Origin: Brachypterus glaber
Lineage: Eukaryota > Arthropoda > Insecta > Coleoptera > Kateretidae
Reading direction: 5' to 3'
NCBI GenBank assembly: GCA_958510825.1
Contig: OY294046.1
Coordinates: forward strand, 47,039,794 to 47,103,793
DNA: 64,000 bases
The notes under the pieces are model-generated. The model saw only the letters and a list, made by a program, of their open reading frames with translations, was not told the DNA's origin and did no database searches. Every line of letters starts with the position of its first letter. Position 1 is the stretch's first letter. Both the position numbers and the translations under genes were made by a program. Positions 59,882 through 64,000 of this stretch are shown here, in pieces.

Positions 59882-61936
59882 ATGGATGTGATTGAAAGAT
59901 TCGAAGAAATTCAAATTAAAGAAGAAGAAAATAGTTTAGCACATGATGAGCTAAATCATGTGCCATTTGGTAATATATCAAATAACAGCAGTACTGTTGA
60001 AATACTTGATAAGTTGAAATTTGAATATGAAGATCATGACGTAAAGATCGGTATTACTGAAAACAGAAATATGCCTCTAGAATTTAATTTAGATGACACC
60101 CTACACGCAGATAAGTTTTACAAAAAAAACTTGGAAGATACACTGAATTTGGATAAATTTTCCGTAAAAATATCAGAAGAAACTTCAAATAAGGACATCC
60201 TTTGCAAAAAAGAATCAGAAGTCAAACTATATACAGATAAAGTATGTGAGCAAAATCAGAATAAACAGGTACAAGATTTTAATAAACAAATATATTTTTG
60301 TAGCTACTGTGATAAAGGTTTTAAATTTAAATACGATTTAAAGTCTCATTTATTAAGTCATTTAGAAAATACTGAAGATTTTATAGAGAAATTCGAAGAT
60401 ATTCAAACTGAAAAAGAAGGAAGCGATATAAAATACGATGAACTAAATCATTTTCTATATGGTAATACATCGAATATCAGTAGTTTTGATGAAGTACTAG
60501 AAATGAAATTTGATGAACACGACGTAAAAAAAGGTTTATTAGAAAATACAAATGGGTCTTTTAAATTTAACCCAAAAAGAACCATACGCTCAGATATGAT
60601 CGAGAAAATCTCAAAGGAAGGACTGCAATCAGATAACTTTTTCGGAAAAAATACAAGGAACATACAGTATATAAGTACCATTTGTGAGAAAAACCCCGAA
60701 ACGCATAAAGAAAACATATTCGAGAAGAACCCAGAAGCTATACCACATACAGTTAACTGTAAGAAAAATTTAGAAATACCACTATACCCGAGTAAAAATC
60801 GACAAGGATATAAGGATCCAAATAAAATGAAAAATCTTGTAATAATTTTACATGATATCAAGTATGACCTGAAACTTAAAAGCAAAATTTTTAAACATAA
60901 ACAAGAGGAGAATAAAATAAAAGTTGCTAGGCATTTCTGTAAGTACTGCGATAAAAGTTGGGAATCCAAATCGGACTTAACGAGGCACTTAGTTGTTCAC
61001 ACTGGAAAAAAACGTTTTATTTGCAAATACTGCAACCAAAAATTTAGTTTCAAAGGAAATTTGGTTCATCATATTAAAATTCACACAAGAGGAAATCCAT
61101 TTAATTGTTCACTATGTAATGAAAAATTTGCAACAGAGGGATATTTAAAGAAGCATATGATAAAATCTCACGAAGACTACAAGCCACATAAATGTTCAGT
61201 TTGTGGTGTTAACTTTAAACACAAAAGTCAACTAACAAAGCATTATGTACAACATACAACAGGAAAATTGGAGTGTGCGCATTGCCAGAAACGGTGTCAT
61301 ACCAAATCTAGTTTAATAATGCATATTCGTGTCCATGGGTATGAAGGAGAAAAACTATATTCGTGCACTTTTTGCAATACAAAATTTCATACTCCAGGAT
61401 ATTTAAAGAGCCATCTTCGTGTTCACACTAAAGAGAAACCATATAATTGTCCACTTTGTGAAAAGCGTTTTTCTCACAGTCAAGCGTTGTCGGGTCATAT
61501 TCGGACGCATACAGGAGAGAAACCATTTCAATGTTTATCTTGTGATAAAAGCTTTAGACGTCAAAATGACTTAAGCAGGCATACTAGGATTCATACGAAG
61601 GACAAACGGTATTTTTGTAATATTTGCGACAAAAAATTTATAAGGGTTGGGCATTTAAAAAGCCATATGCTTACACATTCAGGACAGAAGAAGGTTGAAT
61701 GCACAGAATGCAAAAGAAGATTTACTACAAAGTTTCAATTAAAGATTCATATGAGGACTCATACAGGAGAGAAACCTTATAAATGCTCGCACTGTAATAA
61801 ACAATTTACTCACTCTGGTACATTAAAGATTCACAGTTACTTACACACGGGAGAGAAACCATATTCTTGTAAACTTTGTAACAAGAAGTTCAGACAACTC
61901 CCCCATTTAAAGGGTCATAATCTCAGGAACCATTGA
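59882..61936 (+). CDS. C2H2 zinc-finger protein, 13 fingers
   Basis: Predicted 684-residue nuclear, probably DNA-binding, protein in one exon. The start is the ATG at 59882 (MDVIERFEEIQ). The frame stays open upstream to 59849 but only without an ATG, and a splice acceptor (TTGCAG) ends at 59877. Finger 1 stands alone (C140, C143, H156, H160). Twelve more run from C353 to the last residue, H684. All are C-X2-C-X12-H-X3-H except fingers 4 (H425, H430) and 13 (H679, H684), which have four residues between the histidines. TGEKP linkers join fingers 8-9, 11-12 and 12-13. Finger 6 has Cys472 where the core Phe normally sits. No ZAD, BTB or KRAB domain is present. The acidic N-terminus contains IKEEE, a possible sumoylation-type site. 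Residues 3-63 and 167-224 are an internal duplication. The DNA target and pathway are unknown. Confidence 0.93.
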   Translation: MDVIERFEEIQIKEEENSLAHDELNHVPFGNISNNSSTVEILDKLKFEYEDHDVKIGITENRNMPLEFNLDDTLHADKFYKKNLEDTLNLDKFSVKISEETSNKDILCKKESEVKLYTDKVCEQNQNKQVQDFNKQIYFCSYCDKGFKFKYDLKSHLLSHLENTEDFIEKFEDIQTEKEGSDIKYDELNHFLYGNTSNISSFDEVLEMKFDEHDVKKGLLENTNGSFKFNPKRTIRSDMIEKISKEGLQSDNFFGKNTRNIQYISTICEKNPETHKENIFEKNPEAIPHTVNCKKNLEIPLYPSKNRQGYKDPNKMKNLVIILHDIKYDLKLKSKIFKHKQEENKIKVARHFCKYCDKSWESKSDLTRHLVVHTGKKRFICKYCNQKFSFKGNLVHHIKIHTRGNPFNCSLCNEKFATEGYLKKHMIKSHEDYKPHKCSVCGVNFKHKSQLTKHYVQHTTGKLECAHCQKRCHTKSSLIMHIRVHGYEGEKLYSCTFCNTKFHTPGYLKSHLRVHTKEKPYNCPLCEKRFSHSQALSGHIRTHTGEKPFQCLSCDKSFRRQNDLSRHTRIHTKDKRYFCNICDKKFIRVGHLKSHMLTHSGQKKVECTECKRRFTTKFQLKIHMRTHTGEKPYKCSHCNKQFTHSGTLKIHSYLHTGEKPYSCKLCNKKFRQLPHLKGHNLRNH

Positions 61937-62393
61937 TGCTTTGGTTTCTATACTTATCACTGTTTCAAGTGTTTTCTTTCTGGTGCAATTTTATGTTAAA
62001 CTTAATTTATATTGTATTGGGACATATCTAACTAATTTTCCTTTTTTTTAAGAAAATCTTCCTATAACTTTTTTATTTTTAAATATATTTTTTTTTTTTA
62101 ATTTGATACTGAATTTTTTAATTAATAGGTTATTGAAATCTTAGACGGGAAAGTGGTTGTTTTCTGGGTTGAGAGCAGATATGGACAGGCGGGACCTGTC
62201 GAGCCTGGCGACTTTTCGAGACCCAGAAATCCCAGAAATCTTTTCCGGAGTGGATTTTTATCTTACACAAAAAATAGTATAAAAAAGTACAAAATATTCA
62301 AGGTATAAAAAAATTAGGTACTAGATCGAGTGACACATGAAAGTTTGGCAGATGTCAAGATATGAATAAAGTTGTTATCAGTACCGGGTATCA
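61937..62393 (+). other. 3' flank / probable 3' UTR of the zinc-finger gene
   Basis: No clear AATAAA signal is seen close to the stop. Positions 61961-62027 resemble 63640-63703 further downstream. At 62160-62250 a less AT-rich patch (CAGGCGGGACCTGTCGAGCC) of unknown nature occurs. Confidence 0.4.
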
Positions 62394-63262
62394 AAATAAG
62401 TATTGCCTACGAATTATCTCCGTAACTATAAAACTTTTTAAAATTTACAGAGCTTGTATGAACCGTAAATACCCCCATTTTTGCATGGTAATTATAAAAA
62501 ATATAAATTCCGGTCTAAGCAGAAGTGATACCAACTTTTGATCTTTAAATGGAACCCTATATATTTGTTTATAGTTTTAGATTCTCCTTTAAATTCTCTT
62601 TTCATTGATATGTTTGCCTTGAAGATGGCGCCACAGAAGCTATTTTTCATAAGAACAACATCACTGTCCTATTATTGGAATATTTCTGAAACTTGACATT
62701 TCAAATCTTTTAGTAGTAGGCTAAGAATTTAATGTTTATGTGAAACTGGTTTTCTTTTGTTTTTATCAAAATGGCGTAATTTTAAAGTTTTTTTTTAAAT
62801 CATCAATTTTAAAGCCATTTGTGCTAAATTTTCAAATGGAATGACCTATTTTTGATTAAACTCTACAAGAAGAACGTGCAAACACCCTAATTGGATTGGC
62901 CCTTTTTAGGAAAAATAACCATATTTCTTCAAGTTTGATATAGCTCCCAACGGAATATGGCCATTTTCCCCGAAAAGGGCTTGTTGTTTTTATGAAAAAT
63001 GTCTCCTGTGGCGCCATCTTTAATGAAAATATCTACTTGTGATATATCAATGAAAAGAGAATTTAAACGCAATTCCAAAAATATATACAAATATATAGGG
63101 TTCCATTTAAAAATCAAAAGTTGGTAACACTTCCGCTTAGTTCCGGAAGTGATATTTTTTATAATGACCTTGACAAAATGGGGGTATTTACGGTTCATAC
63201 AAGCTCTGTAAATGTTATAGTTAAGGAGATAATTCGTAGGCAATACTTCTTTTGACACCCGG
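62394..63262. mobile_element. TA-flanked element with about 300-bp TIRs
   Basis: The ends CCGGGTATCAAAATAAGTAT and (complement) CCGGGTGTCAAAAGAAGTAT are followed by long matching arms: GCCTACGAATTATCTCC, GAGCTTGTATGAACCGTAAA, GATGGCGCCACAG. TA lies at 62392-62393 and 63263-63264. The 109-residue minus frame at 62929-63258 is the translation of the right arm. Non-autonomous; the terminal CCGGGTGTC is shared with 42958-43996. Confidence 0.85.
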
Positions 63263-63317
63263 TATATAAGGTGCTAAAAAATATATAAATACCTACAGTA
63301 TTATTAAAACATTTCCA

Positions 63318-63600
63318 GTGGTGGACTGAGTACTAAGGCGCCCGGATCGCTTAGGTTGGGGGCCCGTAAAATGGCCAGAGGGCGCCCGCAAAGGAAATAT
63401 TATTTAATTGTTTCTCTTATTCTCTTTTTTCTAAAAAGCATGTGACAGTACTTAGCTTTTTTCTCATGGAATGGATTCCATAATAAAAAAACGAAAAAAA
63501 AAACATATAAAAAAACTCTTTATTGAAAAGATTCAAAAACTACAATTCTATAAAATTAAATGGAACCCTTCTAAATTATTTTTGCGGGCCCTTTGTTATA
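63318..63600. mobile_element. GGGCCC-rich MITE fragment, possibly hAT-like
   Basis: Begins CAGTGGTGGACTGAG, with GGCGCCCGGATCGC and GGGGGCCCGTAAAATGG. On the right, TTTTTGCGGGCCCTTTG is a loose mirror of this. No flanking duplication could be fixed. Confidence 0.4.
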
Positions 63601-63639
63601 AAATAATAATAACAAGCATTCTATAGCATACTCCTCGCA

Positions 63640-63703
63640 GTTCCAAGCAGCTTTTTCCTGGTGCAGTTTTAAGTTAAACTTAATTTAATTGTATCGGGAT
63701 ATT
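63640..63703 (+). repeat. Duplicate of the zinc-finger gene's 3' flank
   Basis: CCTGGTGCAGTTTTAAGTTA plus AACTTAATTTAATTGTATCGG matches 61961-62027 (TCTGGTGCAATTTTATGTTA...) at about three-quarters identity or better. No finger-coding sequence remains next to it. Confidence 0.5.
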
Positions 63704-63738
63704 TAAAATTTTTAAGTAAAGCACCCTATAGTATATTC

Positions 63739-64000
63739 AACTTCAAGTACAGTAGTAATAAACAAACGCACGTGATTACAACGGATTTAGTGACAGGGTA
63801 GGAAAAAATGTTTCTATATGACGGTCCATTGCAATGCATTGTATGCTTCTCTGTAAGTGCTCATGTACTGACCTGTTTAATTTTCTACATCCCTACTCTC
63901 GCAACATTCGAGTGTTTTAACCAATAAAATCACGCTCCCGCTGTCGCCTGCGCGATTCTTTCATTTACTTCCACTGCACCTTGGACTTGAATTTACTATA
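63739..64000 (-). repeat. Interspersed repeat, copy 2 of 2, cut by window end
   Basis: Reverse complement of the repeat at 25447-25717, sharing GGATTTAGTGACAGGGTAGG and ACTGACCTGTTTAATTTTCT. It continues to the last base of the window. Confidence 0.75.

Noticed and set aside
60448..60969. 173-residue minus-strand frame
   Set aside because: Lies antisense inside the zinc-finger coding sequence and has no domain.
62929..63258. 109-residue minus-strand frame
   Set aside because: Coincides with the right inverted arm of the element at 62394-63262; the left arm encodes no matching frame.

Overview
This is an AT-rich animal genome window, most likely from an insect with a large repeat-laden genome. 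Three things suggest this. The only convincing protein-coding gene is an arthropod-style C2H2 zinc-finger gene with an acidic, lysine/glutamate-rich N-terminus. The remaining DNA is dominated by short non-autonomous DNA transposons flanked by TA or 8-bp duplications. There is also a tRNA-derived SINE and an LTR element. The order cannot be decided from sequence alone; beetle or hemipteran is a guess.

Layout. 1-13,900: AT-rich spacer with foldback elements, a TA-flanked element with near-perfect 25-bp ends (5,763-6,679), a long-TIR element (11,018-12,042) and a hAT-type element with an intact 8-bp duplication (12,959-13,868). 14,180-21,433: two related TA-flanked elements, one carrying a SINE insertion, then a Tc1-like element that keeps a broken N-terminal transposase fragment on the minus strand. 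23,202-24,664: a roughly 1.46-kb near-complete inverted repeat. 24,766-37,470: hAT-type and palindromic MITEs, a 388-bp duplicated element arm, one weak exon candidate, and much spacer with no recognisable content. 37,531-39,531: a possible retroelement LTR and primer-binding site. 39,685-45,879: more TIR elements and a minisatellite-like block. 46,038-52,287: a complete minus-strand LTR retroelement with about 1.1-kb LTRs, primer-binding site, polypurine tract and GTAT duplication, but no coding capacity. 52,386-57,600: further MITEs. 57,616-59,280: a CpG-rich 15-16-bp minisatellite, then a roughly 140-bp tandem array carrying two palindromes per unit. 59,882-61,936: the zinc-finger gene. 62,394-64,000: another long-TIR element and repeat fragments.

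The genes do not form a pathway: there is one putative host nuclear DNA-binding protein in a bed of mobile DNA. Most other open frames in the window lie inside inverted-repeat arms or low-complexity DNA and were not accepted. The most notable points are the palindrome-bearing array just upstream of the zinc-finger gene, the internal duplication within that protein, the apparently young but non-coding LTR element, and the degenerate Tc1 transposase, whose correct reading becomes clear only after allowing one frameshift.
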